A stretch of DNA of 64,000 nt from Ruminococcaceae bacterium UBA7080 (GCA_002493595.1 DKZG01000008.1:75112-139111); one strand, 5' to 3'; shown: positions 25,698 to 34,987, counted from the first letter of the stretch. The notes: generated by a model from the sequence alone, not told the origin. Made by a program: numbers and translations.

Positions 25698-25964
25698 ATG
25701 AAATTAAAAGAAGGAATTGTTACAAACACAATAGACGGCGAGAGTTTTGCTATTGCTACAGGTAAGGCGGCAAAGAATTTTAACGGACTTATTAAAAATA
25801 ATCCTTCAGCCGCATTTATTTTTGATTTGCTTAAAACCGAGCAGAGCGAGGATAGTATAGTTGCAGCTATGCTTGAAAAATACGATGCTGAGGAAAGTAT
25901 TATACGAGCAGATGTGAAAGAGCTTCTCGACCTTCTTAAAAGTAAAAATCTTATTGAGGAATAA
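25698..25964 (+). CDS. PqqD-like protein (RiPP recognition element fold)
   Basis: The 88-residue protein has the PqqD layout: an N-terminal three-strand part with GESFAIATGKAAKNFNG, then IFDLLK, a helix rich in E/D, and a final helix bundle around DVKELLDLLKSKNLI. PqqD-type proteins bind leader peptides of ribosomally made peptides, but stand-alone copies in Clostridia without any maturase are common and uncharacterised. No radical SAM enzyme, protease or obvious precursor peptide is nearby. AAAGGTG precedes the ATG, and the following nucleotidyltransferase gene starts 3 bases after the stop. Confidence 0.75.
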   Translation: MKLKEGIVTNTIDGESFAIATGKAAKNFNGLIKNNPSAAFIFDLLKTEQSEDSIVAAMLEKYDAEESIIRADVKELLDLLKSKNLIEE

Positions 25965-25967
25965 ATT

Positions 25968-27065
25968 ATGCAGTATTCATCTTTGGAAAGTGAGTATCTT
26001 GTTTCCCTTATCAGGGCTGCTGTAACCAAGGAGCCCGTTGCGAAAGTGCCACAGGGCATGGACTGGCAGAAACTTTTTGAACTTTCAAAAAAACAGCAGG
26101 TGTATTCCATTATTGCGGCTGTTATTGATTTTTCCGTTTTGCCGAAAGAACAGGCAGCTGAGCTGTCTGTTTATGTGCAGAATGAGCTTGTAAGGCTTAT
26201 CTCGGTGAAAAATGAATTTGAACTGCTTGAAAAAGAGCTGTGCAAAAGGCAGATTAAATTTATGCCGTTAAAGGGAAGCGTTATAAGGAATTACTATCCT
26301 AAACAGAAAATGCGCCAAATGAGTGATATGGACATCCTTTATGATTATGAAAAACGTGATGAGCTGTTTCACCTGATGAAATCACGCGGCTTCAGACTTA
26401 CTGCTTCCTGTGAAAATTCCGACGATTTTTTCAAAGAACCGTTTTATACTTTTGAATGGCACAGGCAACTGTTTTTTGAAGAGAAGGCATTTTGCCCGCA
26501 TTTTGATTTGTGGGCGAATGCAGCTCAGGATAATGAGAATCCATATAAGTATCATGTTGAACCCTGTGAGCACTTTGTATATACTATTTGTCATATGTAC
26601 AAGCACTATGCCACAAACGGTTGCGGCATTCGCTTTATCTGTGATATTTATGTTTTGATGAACTATGCGGAAAAGATTAATATGTCAAAAGCACTTTCTA
26701 TGCTGGATGATATCGGTATAGGTGATTTTGCAAGAGATGCAATTTCTCTTTCAAATGCTGTATTTCATGCAACACAGGTTACGGATAATCAGCAAAAGAT
26801 GCTTGATTTTTTGCTTAGCAGCGGTGTATACGGCAACTTGGTTGTTGATTATTCGAAAAAGCTTTCCGAATATAGCGGTTCAAAAGCAAAGTATATAATC
26901 AGGCGCCTTTTTCCAAGCAGAAATAAAATGTATGCCGATTACAGGCAGCTTGAAAAAAGGCCGTATTTATTGCCGTTTTACTATGTTATGCGGCTTTTTA
27001 CAAAGGTAAAATATAATTTTTCATCAGCAAAAGAAGAGCTGAAGGAAATTAGGCGAATAAAATAA
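25968..27065 (+). CDS. NTP_transf_5-type putative nucleotidyltransferase
   Basis: A 365-residue soluble protein. The block FMPLKGSVIRNYYP followed by QMSDMDILYDY (about 100-125) is the nucleotidyltransferase core with two metal-binding aspartates in SDMDIL, as in the uncharacterised nucleotidyltransferase family PF14907. A later HFDLW and helical C-terminus fit that family. Members are often found beside PqqD-like proteins and in RiPP or surface-polysaccharide clusters; the substrate is unknown. The gene is coupled to the PqqD-like gene (3-base gap) and ends 21 bases before lepA. Confidence 0.78.
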   Translation: MQYSSLESEYLVSLIRAAVTKEPVAKVPQGMDWQKLFELSKKQQVYSIIAAVIDFSVLPKEQAAELSVYVQNELVRLISVKNEFELLEKELCKRQIKFMPLKGSVIRNYYPKQKMRQMSDMDILYDYEKRDELFHLMKSRGFRLTASCENSDDFFKEPFYTFEWHRQLFFEEKAFCPHFDLWANAAQDNENPYKYHVEPCEHFVYTICHMYKHYATNGCGIRFICDIYVLMNYAEKINMSKALSMLDDIGIGDFARDAISLSNAVFHATQVTDNQQKMLDFLLSSGVYGNLVVDYSKKLSEYSGSKAKYIIRRLFPSRNKMYADYRQLEKRPYLLPFYYVMRLFTKVKYNFSSAKEELKEIRRIK

Positions 27066-27086
27066 TAATTTACGGAGGACTCCCCC

Positions 27087-28904
27087 TTGGCAGTTGATAA
27101 AGAACATATAAGAAATTTTTCTATAATTGCTCATATCGACCACGGAAAATCAACGCTGGCCGACAGGCTTCTGGAGCTTACAAGCTCAGTTGCCACACGT
27201 GACATGCAGGCGCAGATTCTTGACGATATGGATCTTGAACGTGAGCGTGGAATTACCATAAAGGCTCATGCAGTTAAGCTGGATTATACGGCGAAAAACG
27301 GTGAGGTGTATGAATTTAATTTGATTGATACACCCGGTCATGTGGATTTCAATTACGAGGTATCGCGTTCACTTGCAGCCTGTGAGGGTGCCATTCTTAT
27401 TGTTGATGCATCGCAGGGTGTGGAGGCACAGACACTGGCCAATACTTATCTTGCGCTTGATCATGATTTGGATATTATTCCTGTGGTTAATAAAATAGAT
27501 TTGCCTGCTGCCGATCCCCAGCGTGTGGCCGAGGAGGTAGAAGAGGTAATCGGAATACCGTGTCTGGATGCTCCTCGGGTGAGTGCTAAGACAGGCGAAA
27601 ATGTAGAGGATGTACTTGAATATATTGTAAATGAAGTATCTCCGCCGCAGGGTGATGACAGCAAGCCGTTAAAGGCACTTATCTTTGACTCAATATATGA
27701 TTCATACCGCGGTGTTATTGTATATGTGCGTGTTATGGACGGTAAAATAAAAGCCGGCGATACAATGCGTATGATGGCAACAGGGGCTGAATTTACTGTT
27801 GTTGAGGTGGGATATATGCGTGCCACATCAATGGAAAAGACGAACGTGCTGTGTGCGGGTGAGGTTGGTTATATCACAGCTTCCATTAAAACTGTAAGTG
27901 AAGCAATGGTCGGTGATACGGTTACGCTTGCGGATAATCCTGCGCCTGAGGCACTTCCGGGATACCGCAAGGTGAATCCGATGGTATTCTGCGGTGTTTA
28001 TCCTGCAGATGGTGCTGACTATGAAAATCTTCGTGATGCACTGGAAAAGCTTCAGCTTAACGACGCAGCTCTTTCTTATGAACCTGAAACCTCAGGCGCG
28101 CTGGGTTTTGGCTTCAGATGCGGATTCCTCGGGCTTCTTCATCTTGAGATTATTGAGGAGCGCCTTGAAAGAGAATATAATTTGGATTTAATCACTACAG
28201 TACCGAGTGTTATATACAAAATTCATTTGACGGATGGGTCGATGGCTGAAATTGATAATCCCACCAATTATCCTGACCCGGCATTTATTGATTATTGTGA
28301 AGAGCCGTTTGCCAACGCACATGTGTATGTGCCCAGTGATTTCGTCGGCACGGTTATGGATATGTGCCAGGAACGAAGAGGCATTTTCAAGGATATGAAT
28401 TACATTACACCTGACAGGGTTGATATTCATTATGAGCTTCCGCTTAATGAGATTATTTATGACTTTTTTGATGCACTTAAATCAAGAACACGCGGTTATG
28501 CATCTTTTGATTATGAAATTGCGGATTACCGCAGGTCTGATTTGTGCAAGGTAGATGTTCTTTTAAACGGTGATGTGATTGACGCATTATCCTTTATTAT
28601 TCACAGAGAAAAGGCATATACCAGAGGCAGAAGGATTGCCGAGCAGCTAAAAAAGCATATTCCGCGTCATCTTTTTGAGGTGCCTATTCAGGTTGCAATC
28701 GGCAGCAAAGTTATTGCACGCGAAACGGTTAAAGCACTTCGCAAGGATGTGCTTGCCAAGTGTTACGGCGGTGATGTTACCCGTAAGAAAAAACTGCTTG
28801 AAAAGCAGAAGGAAGGCAAAAAGCGAATGCGTCAATTTGGTTCAGTTGAAGTTCCGCAGGAGGCATTTCTCGCCGTTCTTAAATTGTCAAGTGATGATGA
28901 ATAA
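27087..28904 (+). CDS. lepA: Elongation factor 4 (LepA), back-translocating GTPase
   Basis: The 605-residue GTPase binds the ribosome and affects initiation and translocation under stress. G1 is AHIDHGKSTL, G2/G3 include RGITIKAH and DTPGHVDF, and G4 is NKIDLP. The LepA-specific C-terminal domain ends with the conserved KKRMRQFGSVEVPQEAF. It starts at TTG (27087), not ATG: GGAGG at 27074-27078 is at the right distance and MAVDKEHIRNFSIIAHIDHG is the expected start. It is followed by gpsA 32 bases later. Confidence 0.96.
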   Translation: MAVDKEHIRNFSIIAHIDHGKSTLADRLLELTSSVATRDMQAQILDDMDLERERGITIKAHAVKLDYTAKNGEVYEFNLIDTPGHVDFNYEVSRSLAACEGAILIVDASQGVEAQTLANTYLALDHDLDIIPVVNKIDLPAADPQRVAEEVEEVIGIPCLDAPRVSAKTGENVEDVLEYIVNEVSPPQGDDSKPLKALIFDSIYDSYRGVIVYVRVMDGKIKAGDTMRMMATGAEFTVVEVGYMRATSMEKTNVLCAGEVGYITASIKTVSEAMVGDTVTLADNPAPEALPGYRKVNPMVFCGVYPADGADYENLRDALEKLQLNDAALSYEPETSGALGFGFRCGFLGLLHLEIIEERLEREYNLDLITTVPSVIYKIHLTDGSMAEIDNPTNYPDPAFIDYCEEPFANAHVYVPSDFVGTVMDMCQERRGIFKDMNYITPDRVDIHYELPLNEIIYDFFDALKSRTRGYASFDYEIADYRRSDLCKVDVLLNGDVIDALSFIIHREKAYTRGRRIAEQLKKHIPRHLFEVPIQVAIGSKVIARETVKALRKDVLAKCYGGDVTRKKKLLEKQKEGKKRMRQFGSVEVPQEAFLAVLKLSSDDE

Positions 28905-28936
28905 GCCGGCTTCAGCCGATTGAAAAGGAGTTATTT

Positions 28937-29947
28937 ATGTACAGAATAGGAGTATTGGGAGCAGGTACTTGGGGAATTGCTCTTGCAAGAATGCTCGCAG
29001 TTACAGGCTGTGATGTTACGGTCTGGTCTGCTGTTGAAAGTGAGCTTGAAATTCTCAGTGAAAAGCATATTCATCCTAACCTTAAGAATTGTGTTATACC
29101 TGAGAGTATAGAATTTACGAACAGTCTTGAAAAGGCATGCAGGGATAAAGATATTATTCTTTTTGCAGTAGCATCTGTTTATGTAAGGAGCACGGCTAAA
29201 CGAGCAGCAGGTTTTATTTCCGATGGGCAAATTATTGTTGATGTTGCCAAAGGTATTGAAGCCGATACGCTTTTAACAATGTCACAGGTGATTGAAGAAG
29301 AAGTGCGTGCCGATAACAAGCATAATCACGTAAAGGTTGTTGTGCTTTCGGGACCTACACATGCTGAGGAAGTGGCACTTGATTTGCCGACAACAATTGT
29401 GTCTGCCTGTGAGGATGCTGACAGTGCAGGCTTTGTTCAGGATGTATTTATGAATACCTGTATGCGTGTGTATACAAATTCTGATAAAATAGGGGTAGAA
29501 CTTTGCGGGGCACTTAAAAATATTATTGCCATTGCCGCAGGTATTTCAGACGGACTTGGTTATGGCGACAATGCTAAGGCAGCGATTATAACAAGGGGAA
29601 TAGCTGAAATGTCGCGCCTGGGAAATGCTATGGGCGGAAGCTATCAAACCTTTGCGGGATTAGCCGGATTGGGAGACTTGATTGTTACAGCTACAAGCAA
29701 ACACAGCCGTAATAACCGTGCCGGTTATCTTATAGGCAGCGGATTATCACCTCAAAAGGCTGTTGAAAAGGTAGGAATGGTGGTTGAGGGTATAAATGCG
29801 CTTCATGCAGCAGTAGCCCTTGCAAGCAGATATGACATAGAGATGCCTATTGTTTTTGCCGTTGATGCTGTGGTGAATAAAAATGCATCAGCACTTGAAA
29901 CCGTGAATCAACTGATGACAAGAGAAAAAAAGAACGAATATCAGTAA
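28937..29947 (+). CDS. gpsA: NAD(P)H-dependent glycerol-3-phosphate dehydrogenase GpsA
   Basis: GpsA reduces dihydroxyacetone phosphate to sn-glycerol-3-phosphate, the backbone for phospholipids. The 336-residue protein has GVLGAGTWGIALA (Rossmann NAD site), HPNLKN, SGPTHAEEV, the catalytic lysine in CGALKNIIAIAAG and the GLGDLIVT motif. AAAAGGAG precedes the ATG. A perfect 18-bp terminator stem follows. Confidence 0.96.
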   Translation: MYRIGVLGAGTWGIALARMLAVTGCDVTVWSAVESELEILSEKHIHPNLKNCVIPESIEFTNSLEKACRDKDIILFAVASVYVRSTAKRAAGFISDGQIIVDVAKGIEADTLLTMSQVIEEEVRADNKHNHVKVVVLSGPTHAEEVALDLPTTIVSACEDADSAGFVQDVFMNTCMRVYTNSDKIGVELCGALKNIIAIAAGISDGLGYGDNAKAAIITRGIAEMSRLGNAMGGSYQTFAGLAGLGDLIVTATSKHSRNNRAGYLIGSGLSPQKAVEKVGMVVEGINALHAAVALASRYDIEMPIVFAVDAVVNKNASALETVNQLMTREKKNEYQ

Positions 29948-29956
29948 TGATATTGC

Positions 29957-30000
29957 AAAAAGCAGGAAGGATACCCAAAAGGTATCCTTCCTGCTTTTTT
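29957..30000. terminator. Bidirectional intrinsic terminator between gpsA and the DUF4363 gene
   Basis: An 18-bp perfect stem (AAAAGCAGGAAGGATACC and complement, five-base loop) flanked by A- and T-runs serves two convergent genes. Confidence 0.9.
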
Positions 30001-30004
30001 ATGC

Positions 30005-30382
30005 TTAAAATATATTGCCGAATGTTATTTTTTGATTATCATGTATGGATTTTATTTGATTTTTTGCATTTATAAGTTCATCCTCAAGGCTGTCACTTTC
30101 TTTGTCGGCAAGGTCCTCAAGGCTGCCTATTGTTACTCCGGCTTCATCAAGTGAGCCATGGTCAATCATGGCTGTCATATATTTTTGCTTTTCACCCCAA
30201 AAATCATTCAGCTGTTTGCAGGTCTTTTTAGCAGCTTTATAATCTTCCTTGTCTGTTTGCTCAATCGCATTATCAATATACGCAGTTGCTTTGCTATATG
30301 TTGTTGACACTGTATACTGTTCAAAAACACAAAGTGAGATAGCGATGGCAAGAAATGCAATGGCTACATATAATCTTTTCAT
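30005..30382 (-). CDS. DUF4363 family membrane-anchored protein
   Basis: A 125-residue protein with one N-terminal hydrophobic segment (about 5-22) and a charged helical outside domain containing CKQLNDFWGEKQKYM, a pattern typical of DUF4363. Its start overlaps the stop of the DUF421 gene by four bases (ATGA). The DUF421-DUF4363 pair is common in spore formers and here diverges from a germination operon, so a role in the spore or its membrane is likely but unproven. Confidence 0.75.
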   Translation of the reverse strand: MKRLYVAIAFLAIAISLCVFEQYTVSTTYSKATAYIDNAIEQTDKEDYKAAKKTCKQLNDFWGEKQKYMTAMIDHGSLDEAGVTIGSLEDLADKESDSLEDELINAKNQIKSIHDNQKITFGNIF

Positions 30383-31056
30383 TTTTTCGGCTCCTTTTCT
30401 ATAAGAAAGGTATTGCCTGCATCATCAATCGTGAGAAGCATTATTTTTTCCGCCTTTCTGTTTTCGGTTTTTAATATCAGTTCAATTTCGCTGTCCTTTA
30501 TTTTGCACTCATTAAAGTATTCGTTTACGGGCTTTCCGTCCATAACAACTGTTATGGGCATGCCTTTTTCTTTAACCGAAATGCCGACATCATCCGCAGT
30601 TAGCGGTTTGTACTGCGCTTTTTGCAGCACGGATATGGAGCCGTTTGTTTCAATTACTGCGTCCTCAACCTCTGACAAATCAAATATATCCTTTTGGCGC
30701 AATGCATCAACAACGTCATCGATGGTAAATCGCATTTCACTAAGCTTTTTTTGGTCCAGTTTGCCTTTTCTTATTATAAATATGGGTCTGCCTTGAAGCA
30801 GGTTTCTGAACCATAGGCTTTTCATGGATACAACTGACATGATAATTTCCAAACTTATGAAAAGAAGGATAGGCACGAGGCAGTTTGCCAGCGGCATCGA
30901 ATTTTCCTCAAGCGGAATTACGGCTATAGCACTTAAAAGGATTGTAATAACAAGCTCATGTGGCTTTAGTTCACCAACCTGCCTTTTTCCCATGAGCCTT
31001 ACGGCTATAATGATAAATATATATATTATTATTGCTCTGATAAAATTAATTGCCAT
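30379..31056 (-). CDS. DUF421/YetF-like membrane protein
   Basis: The 225-residue protein has three N-terminal transmembrane helices (about 1-25, 35-52, 58-80), then a cytoplasmic domain with the DUF421 features VRLMGKRQVGELKPHELV and GRPIFIIRKGKL. The start ATG at 31056 is chosen because AGGTGA is in front of it; an upstream start in the same frame has no ribosome binding site. Proteins of this family are found with spore germination genes, in line with the divergent gerA-type operon 95 bases away. Confidence 0.82.
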   Translation of the reverse strand: MAINFIRAIIIYIFIIIAVRLMGKRQVGELKPHELVITILLSAIAVIPLEENSMPLANCLVPILLFISLEIIMSVVSMKSLWFRNLLQGRPIFIIRKGKLDQKKLSEMRFTIDDVVDALRQKDIFDLSEVEDAVIETNGSISVLQKAQYKPLTADDVGISVKEKGMPITVVMDGKPVNEYFNECKIKDSEIELILKTENRKAEKIMLLTIDDAGNTFLIEKEPKK

Positions 31057-31150
31057 AAAATCACCTGTAATATTGTGTGAGAAATTAAGCGTAATATTAA
31101 TTTTTTGAATAAGCAAAACATATTTGCAAAAATTAAAAACGGTGATTATT

Positions 31151-32617
31151 ATGGATAATCTTTATTTGCAATACGATAAGAATAAAAAGCAGTTTGAAAA
31201 CGATTTTAAAGACTGCTCGGATTTTTTGCTGAGAGAAGCCGTAATCTGTGGTGAAAAAGGTTTTTTTTGTGTAATGGACGGCCTTATTGATTCTCTTCAG
31301 CTTTCACAGATGATTATGCAACCAATACTTGGAAGAGAGCTTGAGTATAAAGACAATCAGGATTTGCAGCAGCAGCTTAAGCTTAGTGTTGTAAATTCAC
31401 TTGAGCTTAATGAAGCGAAAACATTTAAAGATTGCTATTATTTTTTAATGAGCGGTTTTTGTGTTTTTATTCTTGACGGCTGTAATAAGGCTCTGGTTTT
31501 CGGAATTCAGGGCTGGGCTAAGCGTTCCATTGATGAGCCTTCTAATGAAAGCAATGTTAAAGGTGCTAAGGAATGCTTTATTGAAGCACTTAATGATAAC
31601 AAGGCTCTTCTGCGAAAAAGGCTTAAAACACATCATCTTAAATTCAAACAGATAAAATTGGGCTCTGCGGCAGATACACCTGTAGCCATAGCCTATATTG
31701 ACAATCGTGTTGACAGCGAACTGGTTAAAGAGGTTGAACAGCGTTTGAAAGCTGCTAACTTTAATACCGTGCTTGATTACGGAGAACTTGTCCCTTTTGT
31801 AGATACGGATATTAAATCATTTTTTTCCTGTGTCGGAAATACCGAACGGCCTGATGTTGCAGCTTCAAAGCTGCTTGAGGGCAGAGTGGTTATAATGGTG
31901 GAGGGTACACCGTTTGCGATTTATCTTCCATATCTGTTCAGCGATAATTTTCAGTCTGTTGATGATTATGATAATCCTCCGTTTTACAGTGGATTTATAA
32001 GAATATTAAAGTATTTTAGTTTTATAATATCTATTTTTTTACCCGGCTTATATGTTGCGATAGGCACCTTCCATCAAGAACTTATTCCAACAAATCTTTT
32101 ATACACAATTGCTGCTGAGGAAATAACAACACCGTTTTCTTTAATGACAGAGGCAATCATGCTTTTGGTGCTTTATGAAATCATGAGAGAAGCAGGTTTG
32201 AGACTGCCTAAGACAATAGGACATGCCGTGTCCATCATAGGCGGTATTATTATCGGCGAAACGACAGTAACAGCCGGTCTTATCGGTGCACCGATGCTGG
32301 TTATTATTGCAATGACGGCGATATCGTCCTATGTTGTTTATCCTTTGTATGAAAGTGTATCTGTGTTGAGATTTTTATTTATTATTGTAGGCGGGTTGAT
32401 GGGCATGTACGGAATTATTCTCGGAGCAGGTGTTGTTTTTGTGAATATATGTACGCTGGGACCGTTCGGTGTGCCGTTGTCGTCGCCGATTTCACCTCTT
32501 GATAAACACTCAATCGGTGATATATTTTACAGAGAAACCTGGCGGAAACTATCCAAACGCAAGGTTCGAATTAATCAATTAAGAGGTGCAGATAATGAGA
32601 CAGGCGAAAAAAGGTAA
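31151..32617 (+). CDS. gerAA: GerA-type spore germination receptor subunit A
   Basis: This 488-residue protein has a large N-terminal cytoplasmic domain (about 1-270) and a C-terminal membrane domain with about five helices, as in GerAA/GerBA/SpoVAF. Family landmarks include DTDIKSFFSCVGNTERPD, LEGRVVIMVEGTPFAI, the FHQELIPTNLL loop and the GGIIIGETTVTAGLI helix. The ATG at 31151 is preceded by ACGGTGA. It overlaps gerAB by 23 bases. The receptor sits in the spore inner membrane and binds germinants together with the B and C subunits. Confidence 0.92.
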   Translation: MDNLYLQYDKNKKQFENDFKDCSDFLLREAVICGEKGFFCVMDGLIDSLQLSQMIMQPILGRELEYKDNQDLQQQLKLSVVNSLELNEAKTFKDCYYFLMSGFCVFILDGCNKALVFGIQGWAKRSIDEPSNESNVKGAKECFIEALNDNKALLRKRLKTHHLKFKQIKLGSAADTPVAIAYIDNRVDSELVKEVEQRLKAANFNTVLDYGELVPFVDTDIKSFFSCVGNTERPDVAASKLLEGRVVIMVEGTPFAIYLPYLFSDNFQSVDDYDNPPFYSGFIRILKYFSFIISIFLPGLYVAIGTFHQELIPTNLLYTIAAEEITTPFSLMTEAIMLLVLYEIMREAGLRLPKTIGHAVSIIGGIIIGETTVTAGLIGAPMLVIIAMTAISSYVVYPLYESVSVLRFLFIIVGGLMGMYGIILGAGVVFVNICTLGPFGVPLSSPISPLDKHSIGDIFYRETWRKLSKRKVRINQLRGADNETGEKR

Positions 32618-33641
32618 AATAGCTCCGATCAGTATATTTTTTATGGTTTTTATCAGCAGAATTATAGTCAGTCTGACCAATGTGCAGTCGGTTACAACAG
32701 GATTGATGAAAACGGATATTTTAATAAGCATATTGGCTTCCATGGGGCTGACTCTGATTTTGTCCGTGCCGGCGATATATTGTTATAAAAAACACAAGAA
32801 TCCTTTTGATGTTAAATGGGTAGGCTTTTTTTATTCTCTGTATTTCATTTATCTTGCAGGTGTTAATGTAAGCCGCTTTTCATATTTTGCATCTACTACG
32901 CTTAATCCCGACTCTCAAGCATGGGTATTTTCCGTAATTGTTGTAATTTGTGCGTTTTACGGTGCGTATCTCGGCATTGAGGGTCTATCGCGTTTTTCGG
33001 CATTTTGTTTTTTTCTTTTAACAGCAACAATAGCGGTTGTAATTGCATTGAGTGTTAAAAATTATCAGGAAATTAATTTTTATCCCGTTATTGAAAATGA
33101 TATTCAGAGTATCATGAAAAACATTGTATTTATGACCTCAAGTACAATGGAAATCATACTGTTTTTGTGTCTTTCAAAAAAGGTAAACGGAAATCCGATA
33201 AAACCATTTGTATGGTCATTGATTGCATCCTTTTTTACAGTCTTTATCTTGATTTTGTTTGTTATTGCGGTTATGGGTGACGCAGCATCTTTGCAGGCAT
33301 TTCCGCTTTATACTTTGTTTCAGCTGGCAAAAGTAAGCATTTTACAGCGTTTGGATGTGCTTTATATTTCGTTTTGGATATTCGGTGTCTTTTTGAAGGC
33401 AGCAATATTGATTTATTGTTCAAGCATTTCCTTTAAACCGCTGAAGCGAAAGTATAAATGTATGATTTCATCGGTTATGACCTTTGCAGTAGCCGTGCTT
33501 TTAACGGAATTTGTGCAGATAAACAGGATTTCTCCGATTGTATTTGCTGTTCCTTTTGTAATATTCTGTGTAATCATACCTATACTGACATTAATATTTA
33601 AAAAAAGAAATTATGGTGATGAGCTTGTTGAAAAATTTTAA
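32595..33641 (+). CDS. gerAB: GerA-type spore germination receptor subunit B (APC-type)
   Basis: A 348-residue membrane protein with ten predicted helices, related to amino-acid permeases; this subunit binds the germinant in known receptors. It starts at ATG 32595 because AGAGGTG lies seven bases ahead; a GTG in the same frame overlaps that site. Its 5' end lies inside gerAA and its 3' end overlaps gerAC, so all three subunits are coupled. The KKGKIAPISIFFMVFISRI start is typical. Confidence 0.9.
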   Translation: MRQAKKGKIAPISIFFMVFISRIIVSLTNVQSVTTGLMKTDILISILASMGLTLILSVPAIYCYKKHKNPFDVKWVGFFYSLYFIYLAGVNVSRFSYFASTTLNPDSQAWVFSVIVVICAFYGAYLGIEGLSRFSAFCFFLLTATIAVVIALSVKNYQEINFYPVIENDIQSIMKNIVFMTSSTMEIILFLCLSKKVNGNPIKPFVWSLIASFFTVFILILFVIAVMGDAASLQAFPLYTLFQLAKVSILQRLDVLYISFWIFGVFLKAAILIYCSSISFKPLKRKYKCMISSVMTFAVAVLLTEFVQINRISPIVFAVPFVIFCVIIPILTLIFKKRNYGDELVEKF

Positions 33642-34752
33642 AATAATTATATCGGTATTATTGATTGCTGTTAGTTTTACCGGATGTATGAACTCGGTTC
33701 ATCTTAAAGATCTTGTGGTTATTGAGGGAATGGGGATTGATTTAAAGGAGGATAAGGTTAATGTTACCGTGCAGACTTTAAATGCCAATACCTTTTCCAG
33801 TGGAGAGTCACCGCAAGGCAATATGACGGTCAATACGGATGAAAGCGGTGAAAATATTGCAGATGCAGTATCTAAACTTTCGAAAAAATTATCGAAAAAA
33901 TTATTTTTTGGTCAAAACAAGCTGATTATTTTCGGAAAGGATGCGGCTGAAAAGGATTTTAAAAAGATGCTTGACTATTTTTTGCGTTCGGCAGAGTCAC
34001 GCCCGGATGTTGCCGTTTGTATTTCAAACGATAAAGCTTCGGATATATTGGAAAGCAAAGAAAACGATAATCCAATACCCACAGAAAATATGGTTTATCT
34101 TCTTAAAAACGGACAGAGTGCAGGCGTGAGTGCTTATATTACAGTAGCCGAGCTTATGAATATGCATGCCAACAAAACTTCGGATGTGTATTTACCTGTA
34201 GTAAAAACAGACGAAGAGAGCAAAACCGCACAGGCAAACGGACTGGGACTCTTTAAAAACGATGAGCTGGTTTATATAACCGATGACGATGAAACCAAAG
34301 GCTTTCTTCTTCTGAATAACAAAGTGAAGAATTGTCTGATTGAGTTTAAGGATGATGAGCTCGGAACGATCGGTGTTGAAATTTCACACGTTAAAGCAAA
34401 AAAACATATTGAAATTGAAAACGGCAATGTTAAACTTATTGTTGAATTGAAATCGCAACTTGTTATTAATGAAGTTGAAAAGGGTATTATTACAGGGCTT
34501 GATAAGGAAAAGATGAAACGTGTGTGTGCTTCAGCCGATAAGGAAATCAGCCGATTGTGCACGAAAGCTTTTTATGCGTGCCGCAATAATGGCAGTGACT
34601 GTATGAGAGTCGGTGAATATTTAGCTAAGGATAATCCAAAATCCTATGAAAAACTTTTGGATGAGTGGGACGCTTACTATAAAAAAGTGGATTTTAATGT
34701 CAAATCAAAAACCGATCTGAAAAAAATCAGTGATAATACGCAATTAGACTGA
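33613..34752 (+). CDS. gerAC: GerA-type spore germination receptor lipoprotein subunit C
   Basis: The 379-residue protein begins with a lipoprotein signal sequence ending in VSFTGC, where the cysteine is lipidated, and continues with the Ger(x)C pattern LVVIEGMGIDL and a C-terminal domain that contacts the A and B subunits. The start is uncertain: ATG 33613, ATG 33619, or the TTG at 33628, which has GGTGATG at a good distance; all three retain the signal peptide. The 3' end overlaps a small convergent ORF by 26 bases. Confidence 0.9.
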   Translation: MVMSLLKNFKIIISVLLIAVSFTGCMNSVHLKDLVVIEGMGIDLKEDKVNVTVQTLNANTFSSGESPQGNMTVNTDESGENIADAVSKLSKKLSKKLFFGQNKLIIFGKDAAEKDFKKMLDYFLRSAESRPDVAVCISNDKASDILESKENDNPIPTENMVYLLKNGQSAGVSAYITVAELMNMHANKTSDVYLPVVKTDEESKTAQANGLGLFKNDELVYITDDDETKGFLLLNNKVKNCLIEFKDDELGTIGVEISHVKAKKHIEIENGNVKLIVELKSQLVINEVEKGIITGLDKEKMKRVCASADKEISRLCTKAFYACRNNGSDCMRVGEYLAKDNPKSYEKLLDEWDAYYKKVDFNVKSKTDLKKISDNTQLD

Positions 34753-34879
34753 TACACTGCCTGAAAAGCGTAACCATTTCTGTTTCTGTACCGTTATTTT
34801 TATTTGTAAAGCATACAATCGCCGGAATGATAATTGTAAGTGCAAACATAACGGCATATACAATCAGTATTTTTTTCAT
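34727..34879 (-). CDS. 50-residue membrane peptide, possible spoIID N-terminal remnant
   Basis: A short minus-strand ORF starts at ATG 34877-34879 with a perfect AAGGAGG seven bases ahead, the strongest Shine-Dalgarno in this part of the window. The peptide has a KK start, a hydrophobic helix (about 4-24, ending IIPAIVCF) and then TETEMVTLFR. That order (anchor, Pro, short linker, then a strand-like V-LFR) resembles the beginning of SpoIID, but the reading frame stops soon after, inside the 3' end of gerAC. It is either a real small membrane protein or a truncated spoIID. Confidence 0.5.
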   Translation of the reverse strand: MKKILIVYAVMFALTIIIPAIVCFTNKNNGTETEMVTLFRQCISLIAYYH

Positions 34880-34987
34880 ACTGTACCTCCTTGACTTTAG
34901 ATAGAATTAATTGTATAATAATTTGATATAAATACTATTTGTTAATGCGTATTATCGGATTATGATTTACCAGGAAAGGAGAAACAT

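Noticed and set aside
31057..31150. Sigma-G promoter between the DUF421 gene and gerAA
   Set aside because: Expected from biology, but I could not place a TGMATA/CATNNTA pair with correct spacing on either strand.
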